Below, piece by piece: positions 34,738 to 46,629 of a stretch of 64,000 nucleotides of DNA. The stretch spans positions 58,298,312 through 58,362,311 of the forward strand of contig NC_087066.1 of NCBI RefSeq assembly GCF_963678635.1, written 5' to 3'. This DNA comes from Symsagittifera roscoffensis. Its lineage: Eukaryota; Xenacoelomorpha; Acoela; Convolutidae. The notes under the pieces were generated by a model. That model was not told the origin of the DNA, searched no databases, and worked only from the letters and a program-made list of their open reading frames with translations. The translations under genes and the position numbers were made by a program. The first letter of the stretch is position 1. Every line of letters starts with the position of its first letter.

Positions 34738-35289
34738 GGCGCGTGAAAACTGAGACCCAAAAAATATGTTTCTCTTCAAAATATATTTAGATACTTCAGA
34801 CTTCTGGGAGCTCTACTTTAATTGGCTAAGCTCTCTAGGTTTCAAGTTTGTGTATTTGGCGAATTTCTGGATTTTTATCGAGAATTTGCGATTATTGCTT
34901 TTTTATGCAGAAAGACTAAAATAATCTGATATGAAATGGCCTGGATATTGTCCCAAGTTGAGTTGAAATGTACAAGCTCAATAAAATTTCTGATATAACA
35001 GGACTGTTCTTAATTTTTTTAAACCGCTTTTGCTCTGTAATATGGCACAACCATTGAAAAACTGATGAAACATCGAAAAACATCAAATACTAAAAATAAT
35101 TTAGTTCCGTCTTTTATTCAGATTTATTTCTATTTTATAGGTACCACTTTCATGAGGCCATTTTTGTAGACAAATGGAGGTTTGAAAGATGCCAATTTGG
35201 CCAACTTGGTGCAATTACTCACAATATTCTCTAACTTTATCAAGAACGCGTAGCAAAACAAATCAATTCAAAATGAACCGGATAATTTA

Positions 35290-36200
35290 ATTGTTCCCAA
35301 TAATTATTTACAAGTTGAAAAATCTAATATTTTTTGGTTCCAGGCCCAGGTTCCAGGACCACTTTGATTTTTTTCGGTTGAACGCTTGGCATAACTGTAA
35401 ACAGCAGCCTTTGGGCAACGCTCCGGCATGATGACTTGCGAAAGCATTTAGTGCTGCACGTTCAAAACCGAGGAGAATGCGGTGAGGATTGGTGTTTTTG
35501 GTGATGATTGATACCCCCTTCGGTAGATTTCTGTATGCGTACTCTCTTTTGATTGGCAAAAGAGCATAAATGCGGAGGAGTAAAAACCAGCGAATTCAAT
35601 GTGGATGGTGTAAAGTTGACATTTTTGAGTAGGTCAAATTTTGACTGTTCCGTCGTACAGCCAAACATCTCGATGTAATATCAATTTCTGGATTTTGTCG
35701 CGACTTCAAAAGTTTTGCACCCTTTCTGGATCTTCAATGCCGCTATCAAAAAAGCTATCGTGTTGCTTCGGTACCTCAAAATGTCAGTCAACAATTGGAA
35801 GCACTGTGGGTCTCTCATATACCTTCTGTCGATTGAGGTCTCGATTAATTGCCGACCGGAAAAGAAGAGCTAAGTATATTATCTTTTCTTCGGACACACA
35901 TTGCAGGCATTTTGCTATAATGATGCTATTGACTGGTACTTGCTGAGTTTTTGTGTCCTGTTTCATTTTTTTCACGAGAAACCTTGCATCTCAGCGACCA
36001 GAAAAAACTTCGTTAGTGTGTTCAAATCTACAGGGAATAAGGTCGTTATCTCGGGTTATTGCTGTCATTTTGCATTTAGTGGACGCCCACCTTAAACACT
36101 TCCTGTGAATATTTCCATTTTTTCCCTTTTTCTTGGTAAACTCGTGGCCATCGATTACAAGGGCTCCTCGATTCTGTTGGGATAGACCCCAAGAAATTTG
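35290..36200 (-). pseudogene. MULE transposase pseudogene with FLYWCH N-terminus, copy 1
   Basis: The minus-strand translation in pieces follows the domain order of Mutator-like (MULE) transposases. A FLYWCH-type segment comes first (VIDGHEFTKKK, WASTKCKMTAITRD, CRFEHTNEV), then a linker (SEEKIIYLALLFRSAINRD). The DDE domain follows, with DVWLYDGTVKI (first catalytic Asp kept), QLYTIHIEFAG, YALLPIKRE, ILLGFERAALNAF and CLQLCQAFNRK. A stop directly follows DGTVKI, at least one frameshift lies before YALLPIKRE, and the second catalytic Asp of the usual LLDFE motif is Gly. It cannot encode an active enzyme. No long terminal inverted repeats flanking it were recognised. Confidence 0.75.
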
Positions 36201-36407
36201 ACTCATTTTGGTAAATAGTATACAAGTAAAACTGGTATAATGAGGTAGTTTTAAATTCAATTTTGATCGTTATTTGGAAAATTGGGGAAAAAAACCTGTA
36301 AATTGAGGATTAAAACCTGTTAATTCGGACTCAAGTGAATTAACACGTGCTGTTATCTTTCCGATTCTGATTAGAACTTTGAAAGATTCATTATTTATGC
36401 GGCCAAT

Positions 36408-36525
36408 CGACACAGGGTAAATTCGTATATTGGGCAGATTAGCATGACGTAGATTTGTATAGGATAGCTTGGTATGTAGGGTATAATGGCATAGGGTAGA
36501 ATGGTATAGGGTAGTTTGAAACATA
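36408..36525. repeat. ATAGGGTA-type degenerate microsatellite
   Basis: Repeated short words of the form ATAGGGTA and GTATAGGATAG lie just upstream (minus sense) of the MULE relic, and are also present at about 42257-42365 and 47713-47821. Confidence 0.5.
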
Positions 36526-37429
36526 GTAAATTGTCTCGCCGCCTTTTTTTCATTTTGCACTGAAGGTTTTTCAAAAAATCTTTTTTTTTAAATTAAGCAT
36601 TTTTTACAATACTGCAGATACCGTAAAGTTCAATCGGATCAGTTAGGATGTTGTCATGATTTGAGCTATCCTCTTAAAATTTTAAAAAATTTTCTAGTTT
36701 TTTTGCTGCATTGAGAATGATTGGGTTAAAATGATTATAAATTTGATTGCTAATCTAGAAAGAAAATAAATGGAAAAATAGCGCTTGTATTGTAAATAAT
36801 TTTTATTCCTAGGCAGTCATACGCAGTAGTTTTTTTTTTAAGTTTCGTACATTTTTTTTCTAGATCAGCCATCTTTTTGTTCTCAACTCTGCCGTTAAGA
36901 CATATTTAGCCGAAACAAAATTGACAGAAGTTTTTGGTTATAAAAAATTATGGTAGAGTTAAATAAGGTAAAAAATTGAGACCATATGGCAATGCTGGTT
37001 GTCCGTGTCTCATAGTTAGAATAGCTCAAACTGTTTTTTTGTTAATCTTGATGAATTAATTTCAAAAGAAACTACAGGGCGAGTGCTGCGTGCGCCTTTT
37101 CAAATTTTTTTTATGGATCTCAAGCACTGAAGGGAAACAGATTTTGGCCTCTAGAATTAAAAGGGACAAACAAATGAATAAACTTGTTAAGCCACATGGC
37201 AATGTTGGTAGTGATATGTGTTATTTGACAACCATATTTAAGAATAAAAATAATAAATTTATTGAAGTTTCAATTGGGGAGCGAGGACTGTGAAATTATT
37301 TTGAGCTTCCTAAAACTAAAAAGTTTCAAAGTTGAGTGAAAGAAAAACATAATGAAGTGGCATTGATAGCGGGACCCCGACAACTCGTAGCAAAAAAATC
37401 ACAACAAATACAAAACGTAATATAAACAT

Positions 37430-38042
37430 CATTACGAGGCCAAACTGTGCACTGGATAGGCGCAAAATTTTGTGTCTGTTTTTTTCCTGGATTCCAGAGA
37501 CAAATCTTTAAATATTTTCCAAAAAGTAAGTGGAATCCAATCACAAATTTTCAGTGGATTCCGCGCACAAATAGCTGTAACGCAAATTTTGTGGGCACAT
37601 TGATTTTGTTGCGGATTCCGCAAGAGTTGAAAATAGGTAGTTGTTCCGGATTCCGCAAATGTAAACGGATTTTGCAAATGTTAGTGGATCCCGCAATTTT
37701 ATGCGGAATCCGCTTACAATTTGCGGAATCCGCTTACAGTTTGCGGAATCCGCTTACAATTTGCGGATTCCACCTACAGTTGCGGATTCCGCGACAGCTT
37801 AAGTTTACTAAACACACATATATTATGATTATTAGATGTTCATGGATTCCACAAACTGGTTCCGGCAAAGTTTTGGAGGATTTTGAGCAACACACTGTCT
37901 TAGCTATTTGTCCGTGGAATCCAAAACAGCAGAAAAGATCAAAGAAAAGTAGCTATGTTGCGGAATCCGTGACAAATCTGATTTTTGCCTGTTGCGGAAT
38001 CCGCTTACAATTCATAAAAAGGCACAGTTTGGCCTCGTTATG
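37430..38042. mobile_element. 613 bp terminal-inverted-repeat element rich in GCGGAATCCGC, copy 1
   Basis: The left end CATTACGAGGCCAAACTGTG(C) at 37430-37450 and the right end at 38022-38042 are inverse copies with one mismatch. The interior is built from GGATTCC/GGAATCC words. A run at about 37695-37795 repeats TGCGGAATCCGCTTACAAT, a palindromic core on a ~20-bp period. It contains the longest open plus-strand frame of its unit (198 codons, no ATG at its start), explained by the repeat and not recognisable as protein. Class unknown: a non-autonomous DNA transposon is most likely. Confidence 0.7.
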
Positions 38043-39880
38043 ATTTCGCAAAAAAAAAACGACAACCTGAAACGTTTTTTTTTCTTCAAAATCTAAGAAG
38101 TTCGGTTCAAGGTCACCGGTGAGAGTAGAACCGTCTCTAAAGTTCTACTTTTTGTCGGTAATCTTGCAACAAGCTGGCGTGACGGCTGCGCTGAGTACAT
38201 TGCGAGTTGTCTTTTAAGTTTGTAATTTAAACCAAATTTCAGTGGTGGTCAACTTTAAGAAGAACAATCAAACTTAACTTTCCAGTTCGAATTAAGCTCA
38301 AAAAAGTTTCAATAGGGCAAGATAATATATCTGATTTTGATTGCATAATGAAAAAACTACTGAGCATAAAGTTCCCACTTATTGTGTGGTGGGATCAAAT
38401 CAGGCATGACAAAGATTCGCACAATTTAATGACTCACAATTTAAAGCAAATCAAAATTTAAGGAGTTCAATTAAAACATTTTACCAAGCAAGGGACGCTA
38501 AAATTCCTGGACTTAATTAGTTAGGAAATGAATTTTGATGAAACAAAAAAGTTTTGCGAGGACGTAAAAAAATGGAGTCAAAATTGATTTTATAAAAACT
38601 GAAAACAGACTTCTTTTTTGTTTGGGCAGCTTTTTTAGTCTGATTTACATTATACACTTTAACAAACAGAAAAATTTCAATTAGAAGCCCTTCGGGGTGT
38701 AAAAACTGCAAAGCTTATTATAGTAGAAAAATATCAAAATGGGAAATTTCTTCCAATAACATTTTAACCTTTGAAGCCTCAGGGTACTGCTGGTTTCATA
38801 GCAAGAATAGTGCAAGCATCGTGAGTATATGATGCTGATGGCAATTTTTTCAGAATGATAAAAAAATTTAATAAGAATAATTTAAGTCATTGAATGCAAC
38901 GACTTACAATCTTAAAAATCAATCATTGAAAATGCTAATGCCTTTTTTTGAATTTTTTTCCATTATCGGCTTTTAATGTGCTTTCAAGTCAACAATTGCT
39001 CTCCCTTATGCTGTTGAAAAAATGTCGCTCATTGCTGAATTGAATTAGAGATTCCAACAAATACCTCCACTGTTCCATCAAAATCATGCGATAACTGAAG
39101 TACAGCGAAATTCAGTACGAAAAACTTCACTGACAGAGGTTACACTAGAAAATCAACTAAAAAGAGGAAACTTAGGTTTTGCTAACGAGCATTTCCGAGA
39201 GTAACGAAGCTTTTCGAGACGTTAAAATTGTGCAGTTACTATTGTTACTTCCTTTAACTTACCAATCAGGAGGGAAATAGCATTCCCGGCAGTGAAGAAG
39301 ACGAGGAAGGGTCTATTGTTGAACTCTGAAATTTTATTATTTTTATTATAGTTTTTCTACCTGAAATTAAGTTATTTAACAAAAATTATACAACAAAGTT
39401 TTTCTTTTCAATAGCAAATAACTGTTCCCTGAAAGTCTCAAAAGCAAAAAGGTCAAGCATTGTTGTAGCATACGCCACAAAAGTGCATACCGAAAGAGAG
39501 CATAAATTAACACTATAACGTTTGGCTAGCGTCAGAATAAATTGTCACTTGATTTTTAACGTCTCTACAAAAGCAAATTTAGAGCAATCTTTGATTGCTG
39601 TCAAGGTCGGATTGGGACGACAAGTACTAGCAGGGTCGACAAGACTAGCGACCGAACTATGCAAGTTAACTAGTAACATGCTGGTACCGTGAACTCACTC
39701 ATGGTTGGGTCTCGGTATCCCCAGACCACGAGGTCACTCTTAAAAACATGACTGATATTAATTTTGCTATTAGTTTTCTTCAATAGAGAAAAATACTTTA
39801 TCCCTCGAGGATGGATCTATTTTTTCTAACTTCTGGCTTCTCATGATCGGTGACTGAACAAAATTTTTTTTTTAAGTTAA
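38043..39880. other. Unit 1 interior, no gene recognised
   Basis: A less AT-rich patch at about 38100-38215 (GGTCACCGGTGAGAGTAGAA region, with a TCACCGGTGA palindrome) is conserved in all units. A minus-strand open stretch at 38517-38711 recurs in unit 2 but is broken in unit 3. The segment 39640-39745 (GGGTCGACAAGACTAGCGAC) is also conserved. None is recognisable. Confidence 0.4.
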
Positions 39881-39883
39881 AGA

Positions 39884-40110
39884 TAATTTAATGCAGCTCC
39901 AGTCCAGATTTCATTGAGAGACACTTCTTGATCGCTGATCTTCATTGAAGAAGCGTCTTCTTCGCCTACGGGAAGGGTTATCTCATTAAACTCAGCTCTG
40001 CCCGATCGGTACGTCTCGGAAGCCTTCTTTTCTCTCGAAACCACTTGTTCGCAAACTCTGAGTTTCTACTTCTCAGTTTGTCCAGTTAAATCTCTGTCAG
40101 TGAAACTTGT
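39884..40110 (-). pseudogene. Possible exon or ORF, interrupted copy in unit 1
   Basis: This is the counterpart of the open minus-strand frames at 45231-45443 and 51098-51340. In unit 1 a stop follows TGQTEK and several residues differ (for example Gly to Trp near the end). The family is not recognised. Confidence 0.35.
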
Positions 40111-40470
40111 CGTTCTGAATTTCGCAGTCTATCAGTTGTCGCTAAACAAAAAGTTGTCACGTACCATGACAAGGGCAACCAAAAACCTCTAAGAAACCTT
40201 TACTTTTTCTGTTATTATTCTTTTATCAGTTCTTTCGATGAATAACGCTCTGAAGTTCCGTATCTCGTGTATCGGGCTCTACATTTTTGATTAAAATTGC
40301 AGAGCTTTCTGGTCGAACGGCACATTTTTTTCACCATTTTCTCACCACAAATTTTTTTCAGAATCCAAAAAACGTGTAAAAATGCTTTGATACGATATTT
40401 TGGACCTTCTAAATTTTTCTACAATTTAAAAAAAATGGCAATGAAAAAACAAAAATGTAGCATACTTAGT

Positions 40471-40520
40471 TCCCACTTCGTCTAGTGGTCATAAGAACTA
40501 CTTGCGAGTGATTCTGAATG
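40471..40520 (+). repeat. tRNA-Glu-like 5' half, copy 1
   Basis: TCCCACTTCGTCTAGTGGTC resembles the acceptor strand and D arm (A box) of eukaryotic tRNA-Glu. No matching T arm or 3' acceptor strand follows, so it is not a functional tRNA. It recurs at 45824 and 51693 as part of the tandem unit. Confidence 0.4.
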
Positions 40521-41244
40521 TTGTATAATTGTATTACATTTGATAAAATTGACCAAAATAATAGTTTTACTTGATTCATAATTACACAGTTTTATTTTTC
40601 AACGATTTGCCACCTGTAATTTTTCGCGTGGTCATTTATCTTTACAAAATAAAATCGTGCTGTATTCAAACAATTGAGATTTATAGGGGCGCGTGAAAAC
40701 TGAGACCCAAAAAATATGTTTCTCTTCAAAATATATTTAGATACTTCAGAGTTCTGCGAGCTCTACTTTAATTGGCTAAGCTCTCTAGGTTTCAAGTTTA
40801 TGTATTTGGCGAATTTCTGGATTTTTATCGAGAATTTGTGATTATTGCTTTTTTATGCAGAAAGACTAAAAAAATCTGATATGAAATGGCCTGGATATTG
40901 TCCCAAGTTGAGTTGAAATGTACAAGCTCAATAAAATTTCTGATATAACAGGACTGTTCTTAATTTTTTTAAACCGCTTTTGCTCTGTAATATGGCACAA
41001 CTTTTGAAAAACTGATGAAACCTCGAAAAACATCAAATACTAAAAATAATTTAGTTCCGTTTTTTATTCAGATTTATTTCTATTTTATAGGTACCACTTT
41101 CATGAGGCCATTTTTGTAGACAAATGGAGGTTTGAAAGATGCCAATTTGGCCAACTTGGTGCAATTACTCACAATATTCTCTAACTTTATCAAAAACGCG
41201 TAGCAAAACAAATCAATTCAAAATGAACTGGATAATTTAATTGT

Positions 41245-42036
41245 TCCCAATAATTATTTACAGGGTGAAAAATCTAATATTTTTTGGTTCCAGGCCCAGG
41301 TTCCGGGACCACTTTGATTTTTTTTGGTTGAACGCTTGGCATAACTGTAGACAGCAGCCTTTGAGCAACGCTCCGGCATGATGACTTGCGAAAGCATTTA
41401 GTGCTGCACGTTCAAAACCGAGGAGAATGCGGTGAGGATTGGTGTTTTTGGTGATGATTGATACCCCCTTCGGTAGATTTCTGTATGCGTGCTCTCTTTT
41501 GATTGGCGAAAGAGCATAAATGCGGAGGAGTAAAAACCAGCGAATTCAATGTGGATGGTGTAAAGTTGACATTTTTGAGTAGGTCAAATTTTGAATGTTC
41601 CGTCGTACAGCCAAACATCTCGATGTAATATCAATTTCTGGATTTTGTCGCGACTTCAAAAGTTTTGCACCCTTTCTGGATCTTCAATGCCGCTATCAAA
41701 AAAGCTATCGTGTTGCTTCGGTACCTCAAAATGTCAGTCAACACTTGGAAGCACTGTGGGTCTCTCATATACCTTCTGTCGATTGAGGTCTCGATTAATT
41801 GCCGACCGGAAAAGAAGAGCTAAGTATATTATCTTTTCTTCGGACACACATTGCAGGCATTTTGCTATAATGATGCTATTGACTGGTACTTGCTGAGTTT
41901 TTGTGTCCTGTTTCATTTTTTTCACGAGAAACCTTGCATCTCAGCGACCAGAAAAAACTTCGTTAGTGTGTTCAAATCTACAGGGAATAAGGTCGTTATC
42001 TCGGGTTATTGCTGTCATTTTGCATTTAGTGGACCC
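41245..42036 (-). pseudogene. MULE transposase pseudogene, copy 2 (5' deleted)
   Basis: The same relic as at 35290-36200, but it begins inside the FLYWCH segment (about TKCKMTAITRD) because of the deletion at 42035. The LLGFERAALNAF and CLQLCQAFNRK regions are retained. In place of GALPKGC it reads GALLKGC. Confidence 0.7.
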
Positions 42037-42784
42037 CAAGAAATTTGACTCATTTTGGTAAATAGTATACAAGGAAAACTGGTATAATGAGGTAGTTTCA
42101 AATTCAATTTTGATCGTTATTTGGAAAATTGGGGAAAAAAACCTGTAAATTGAGGATTAAAACCTGTTAATTTGGACTCAAGTGAATTAACACGTGCTGT
42201 TATCTTTCCGATTCTGATTAGAACTTTGAAAGATTCATTATTTATGCGGCCAATCGACACAGGGTAAATTCGTATATTGGGCAGATTAGCATGACGTAGA
42301 TTTGTATAGGATAGGTTGGTTTGTAGGGTATAATGGCATAGGGTAGAATGGTATAGGGTAGTTTGAAACATAGTAATTGTCTCGCCGCCTTTTTTTCATT
42401 TTGCACTGAAGGTTTTTCAAAAAATCTTTTTTTTAAATTAAGCATTTTTTACAAAACTGCAGATACCGTAAAGTTCAATCGAAGAAGGGAAACAGATTTT
42501 GGCCTCTAGAATTAAAAGGGTCAAACAAATGAATAAACTTGTTAAGCCACATGGCAATGTTGGTAGTGATCTGTGTTATTTGTTAACCATATTTAAGAAT
42601 AAAAATAATAAATTTATTGAAGTTTCAATTGGGGAGTGAGGACTGTGAAATTATTTTGAGCTTCCTAAAACTAAAGAGTTTCAAAGTTGAGTGAAAGAAA
42701 AACATAATGAAGTGGCATTGATAGCGGGACCCCGACAACTCGTAGCAAAAAAATCACAACAAATACAAATCGTAATATAAACAT

Positions 42785-43396
42785 CATTACGAGGCCAAAC
42801 TGTGCACTGGATAGGCGCACAATTTTGTGTCTGTTTTTTTCCTGGATTCCAGAGACTAATTTTTAAATATTTTCCAAAAAGTAAGTGGAATCCAATTACA
42901 AAATTTCAGTGGATTCCGCGCACAAATAGCTGTAACGTAAATTTTGTGGGCACATTGATTTTGTTGCGGATTCCGCAAGGAGTGAATATAGGTAGTTGTT
43001 CCGGATTCCGCAAATGTAAACGGATTTTGCAAATTTTAGTGGATTCCGCAATTTTATGCGGAATCCGCTTACAATTTGCGGAATCCGCTCACAGTTTGCG
43101 GAATCCGCTTACAATTTGCGGATTCCACCTACAGTTGCGGATTCCGCGACAGCTTAAGTTTACTAAACACACATATATTATGATTATTAGATGTTCGTGG
43201 ATTCCACAAACTGGTTCCGGCAAAGTTTTGGAGGATTTTGAGCAACACACTGTCTTAGCTATTTGTCCGTGGAATCCAAAACAGCAGAAAAGATCAAAGA
43301 AAAGTAGCTATGTTGCGAAATCCGTGACAAATCTGATTTTTGCCTGTTGCGGAATCCGCTTACAATTCACAAAAGGCACAGTTTGGCCTCGTTACG
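42785..43396. mobile_element. Terminal-inverted-repeat element, copy 2
   Basis: Ends at 42785-42805 (CATTACGAGGCCAAACTGTG, then C) and 43376-43396. The palindromic GCGGAATCCGC array is at about 43060-43150. The open frame across it reaches 215 codons and starts with GTG. Confidence 0.7.
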
Positions 43397-45230
43397 ATTT
43401 CGCAAAAAAAAACGACAACCTGAAACGTTTTTTTTTCTTCAAAATCTAAGAAGTTCGGTTCAAGGTCACCGGTGAGAGTAGAACCGTCTCTAAAGTTCTA
43501 CTTTTTGTCGGTAATCTTGCAACAAGCTGGCGTGACGGCTGCGCTGAGTACATTGCGAGTTGTCTTTTAAGTTTGTAATTTAAACCAAATTTCAGTGGTG
43601 GTCAACTTTAAGAAGAACAATCAAACTTAACTTTCCAGTTCGAATTAAGCTCAAAAAAGTTTCAATAGGGCAAGATAATATATCTGATTTTGATTGCATA
43701 ATGAAAAAACTACTGAGCACAAAGTTCCCACTTATTGTGTGGTGGGATCAAATCAGGCATGACAAAGATTCGCACAATTTAATGACTCACAATTTAAAGC
43801 AAATCAAAATTTAAGGAGTTCAATTAAAACATTTTACCAAGCAAGGGACGCAAAAATTCTTGGACTTAATTAGTTAGGAAATGAATTTTGATGAAACAAA
43901 AAAGATTTGCGAGGACGTAAAAAAATGGAGTCAAAATTGATTTTATAAAAACTGAAAACAGACTTCTTTTTTGTTTGGGCAGCTTTTTTAGTCTGATTTA
44001 CATTATACACTTTAACAAACAGAAAAATTTCAATTAGAAGCCCTTCGGGGTGTAAAAACTGCAAAGCTTATTATAGTAGAAAAATATCAAAATGGGAAAT
44101 TTCTTGCAATAACATTTTAACCTTTGAAGCCTCAGGGTACTGCTGGTTTCATAGCAAGAATAGTGCAAGCATCGTGAGTGTATGATGCTGATGGCAATTT
44201 TTTCAGAATGATAAAAAAATTTAATAAGAATAATTTAAGTCATTGAATGCAACGACTTACAATCTTAAAAATCAATCATTGAAAATGCTAATGCCTTTTT
44301 TGAACTTTTTTCCATAATCGGCTTTTAATGTGCTTTCAAGTCAACAATTGCTCTCCCTTATGCTGTTGAAAAAATGTCGCTCATTGCTGAATTGAATTAG
44401 AGATTCCAACAAATACCTCCACTGTTCCATCAAAATCATGCGATAACTGAAGTACAGCGAAATTCAGTACGAAAAACTTCACTGACAGAGGTTACACTAG
44501 AAAATCAACTAAAAAGAGGAAACTTAGGTTTTGCTAACGAGCATTTCCGAGAGTAACGAAGCTTTTCGAGACGTTAAAATTGTGCAGTTACTATTGTTAC
44601 TTCCTTTAACTTACCAATCAGGAGGGAAATAGCACTCCCGGCAGTGAAGAAGACGAGGAAGGGTCTATTGTTGAACTCTGAAAATTTATTATGTTTATTA
44701 TAGTTTTTCTACCTGAAATTAAGTTATTTAACAAAAATTATGCAACAAAGTTTTTCTTTTCAATAGCAAATAACCGTTCCCTGAAAGTCTCAAAAGCAAA
44801 AAGTTCAAGCATTGTTGTAGCATACGCCACAAAAGTGCATACCGACAGCGAGCATAAGTTAACACTATAACGTTTGGCTAGCGTCAGAATAAATTGTCAC
44901 TTGATTTTCAACGTCTCTACAAAAGCCAATTTAGAGCAATCTTTGATTGCTGTCAAGGTCAGATTGGGACGACAAGTACTAGCAGGGTCGACAAGACTAG
45001 CGACCGAACTATGCAAGTTAACTAGTAACATGCTGGTACCGTGAACTCACTCATGGTTGGGTCTCGGTATCCTCAGACCACGAGGTCACTCTTAAAAACA
45101 TGACTGATATTAATTTTGCTATTAGTTTTCTTCAATAGAGAAAAATACTTTATCCCTCGAGGATGGATCTATTTTTTCTAACTTCTGGCTTCTCATGATC
45201 GGTGACTGAAACAAAATGTTGTTTTTCAAG
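43397..45230. other. Unit 2 interior, no gene recognised
   Basis: Counterpart of 38043-39880, with the same conserved patches and no recognisable product. Confidence 0.4.
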
Positions 45231-45443
45231 TTAAAGATAATTTAATACAGCTCCAGTCCCGATTTCATTGACAGACACTTCTTGGTCGCTGATCTTCATT
45301 GAATAAGCGTCCTCTTCGCTTACGGGAAGGGTTATCTCATTAAACTCAGCTCTGCCCGATCGGTACGTCTCGGAAGGCTTCTTTTCTCTCGAGACCACTC
45401 GTTCGCAAATTCTGAGTTTCTGCTTCTCAGTTTGTCCAGTCAA
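45231..45443 (-). CDS. Unidentified polar ORF or exon, copy 2
   Basis: An open minus-strand frame of 70 codons, MTGQTEKQKLRICERVV then SETYRSGRAEFNEITLPV, ending NEIGTGAVLNYL and a stop. The composition (Glu, Lys, Ser, Arg; few Phe/Lys runs) is unlike the AT-driven noise around it and looks protein-like, for example a cytoplasmic tail or the last exon of a gene. The frame is open in unit 3 (51098-51310, with an in-frame extension upstream) and interrupted in unit 1. Amino-acid changes among copies are frequent, which argues against strong constraint on all three. I do not recognise the family. Confidence 0.35.
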   Translation of the reverse strand: MTGQTEKQKLRICERVVSREKKPSETYRSGRAEFNEITLPVSEEDAYSMKISDQEVSVNEIGTGAVLNYL

Positions 45444-45823
45444 ACTCTGTCAGTGAAACTTGTCGTTCTGAATTTCGCAGTCTATCAGTTGTCGCTAAAC
45501 AAAAAGTTGTCACGTGCCATGACAAGGGCAACCAAAAAACTCTAAGAAACCTTTACTTTTTCTGTTATTCTTCATTTATCAGTTCTTTCGATGAATAACG
45601 CTCTGAAGTTCCGTATCTCGTGTATCGGGCTCTACATTTTTGATTAAAATTGCAGAGCTTTCTGGTCGAACGGCACATTTTTGTCACCATTTTCTCACCA
45701 CAAGTTTTTTTCAGAATCCAAAAAACGTGTAAAAATGCTTTGATACGATATTTTGGACCTTCTTAATTTTTCTACAATTTAAAAAAAATGGCAATGAAAA
45801 AACAAAAATGTGGCATAGTTAGT

Positions 45824-45873
45824 TCCCACTTCGTCTAGTAGTCATAAGAACTACTTGCGAGTGATTCTGAATG
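45824..45873 (+). repeat. tRNA-Glu-like 5' half, copy 2
   Basis: TCCCACTTCGTCTAGTAGTC; the A box has one change (AGTGG to AGTAG) compared with copies 1 and 3. This suggests it is not under selection as a Pol III promoter. Confidence 0.35.
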
Positions 45874-46629
45874 TTGTATAATTGTATTACACTTGATAAA
45901 ACTGACCAAAATAATAGTTTTACTTGATTCATAATTACACAGTTTTATTTTTCAACGATTTGCAACCTGTAATTTTTCGCGTGGTCATTTATCTTTACAA
46001 AATAAAATCGTGCTGTATTCAAACAATTGAGATTTATAGGGGCGCGTGAAAACTGAGACCCAAAAAATATGTTTCTCCTCAAAATATATTTAGATACTTC
46101 AGACTTCTGGGAGCTCTACTTTAATTGGCTAAGCTCTCTAGGTTTCAAGTTTGTGCATTTGGCGAATTTCTGGATTTTTATCGAGAATTTGTGATTATTG
46201 CTTTTTTATGCAGAAAAACTAAAATTATCTGATATGAAATGGCCTGGATATTGTCCCAAGTTGAGTTGAAATGTACAAGCTCAATAAAATTTCTGATATA
46301 ACAGGACTGTTCTTAATTTTTTTAAACCGCTTTTGCTCTGTAATATGGCACAACCATTGAAAAACTGATGAAACATCGAAAAACATCAAACACTAAAAAT
46401 AATTTAGTTCCGTCTTTTATTCAGATTTATTTCTATTTTTAGGTACCACTTTCATGAGGCCATTTTTGTAGACAAATGGAGGTTTGAAAGATGCCAAGTT
46501 GGCCAACATGGTGCAATTACTCACAATATTCTCTAACTTTATCAAGAACGCGTAGCAAAACAAATCAATTCAAAATGAACTGGATAATTTAATTTTTCCC
46601 AATAATTATTTACAAGGTGAAAAATCTAA

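Larger units (their letters stand above)
34738..40687. repeat. Large array, unit 1
   Basis: The longest copy (5950 bp). It contains both stretches missing from unit 2 (about 36082-36188 and 36638-37127). Confidence 0.9.
40688..46040. repeat. Large array, unit 2 (with deletions)
   Basis: 5353 bp. A deletion after TTTAGTGGACC at about 42035 removes the start of the MULE FLYWCH segment. A second, after AAAGTTCAATCG at about 42481, joins to AAGGGAAACAG and removes about 490 bp present in units 1 and 3. Confidence 0.9.

Noticed and set aside
37447-38043. A 198-codon plus-strand gene (215 codons in the second copy)
   Set aside because: It starts without an ATG, reads through the GCGGAATCCGC palindrome array as repeated WIP/IRLQFAES words, ends in the terminal inverted repeat, and is broken by a one-base deletion in copy 3. 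The repeat period explains the openness.
40471-40560. A functional tRNA-Glu gene
   Set aside because: Only the 5' half resembles tRNA-Glu. There is no T-arm (GGTTCGANTCC) and no matching 3' acceptor strand.
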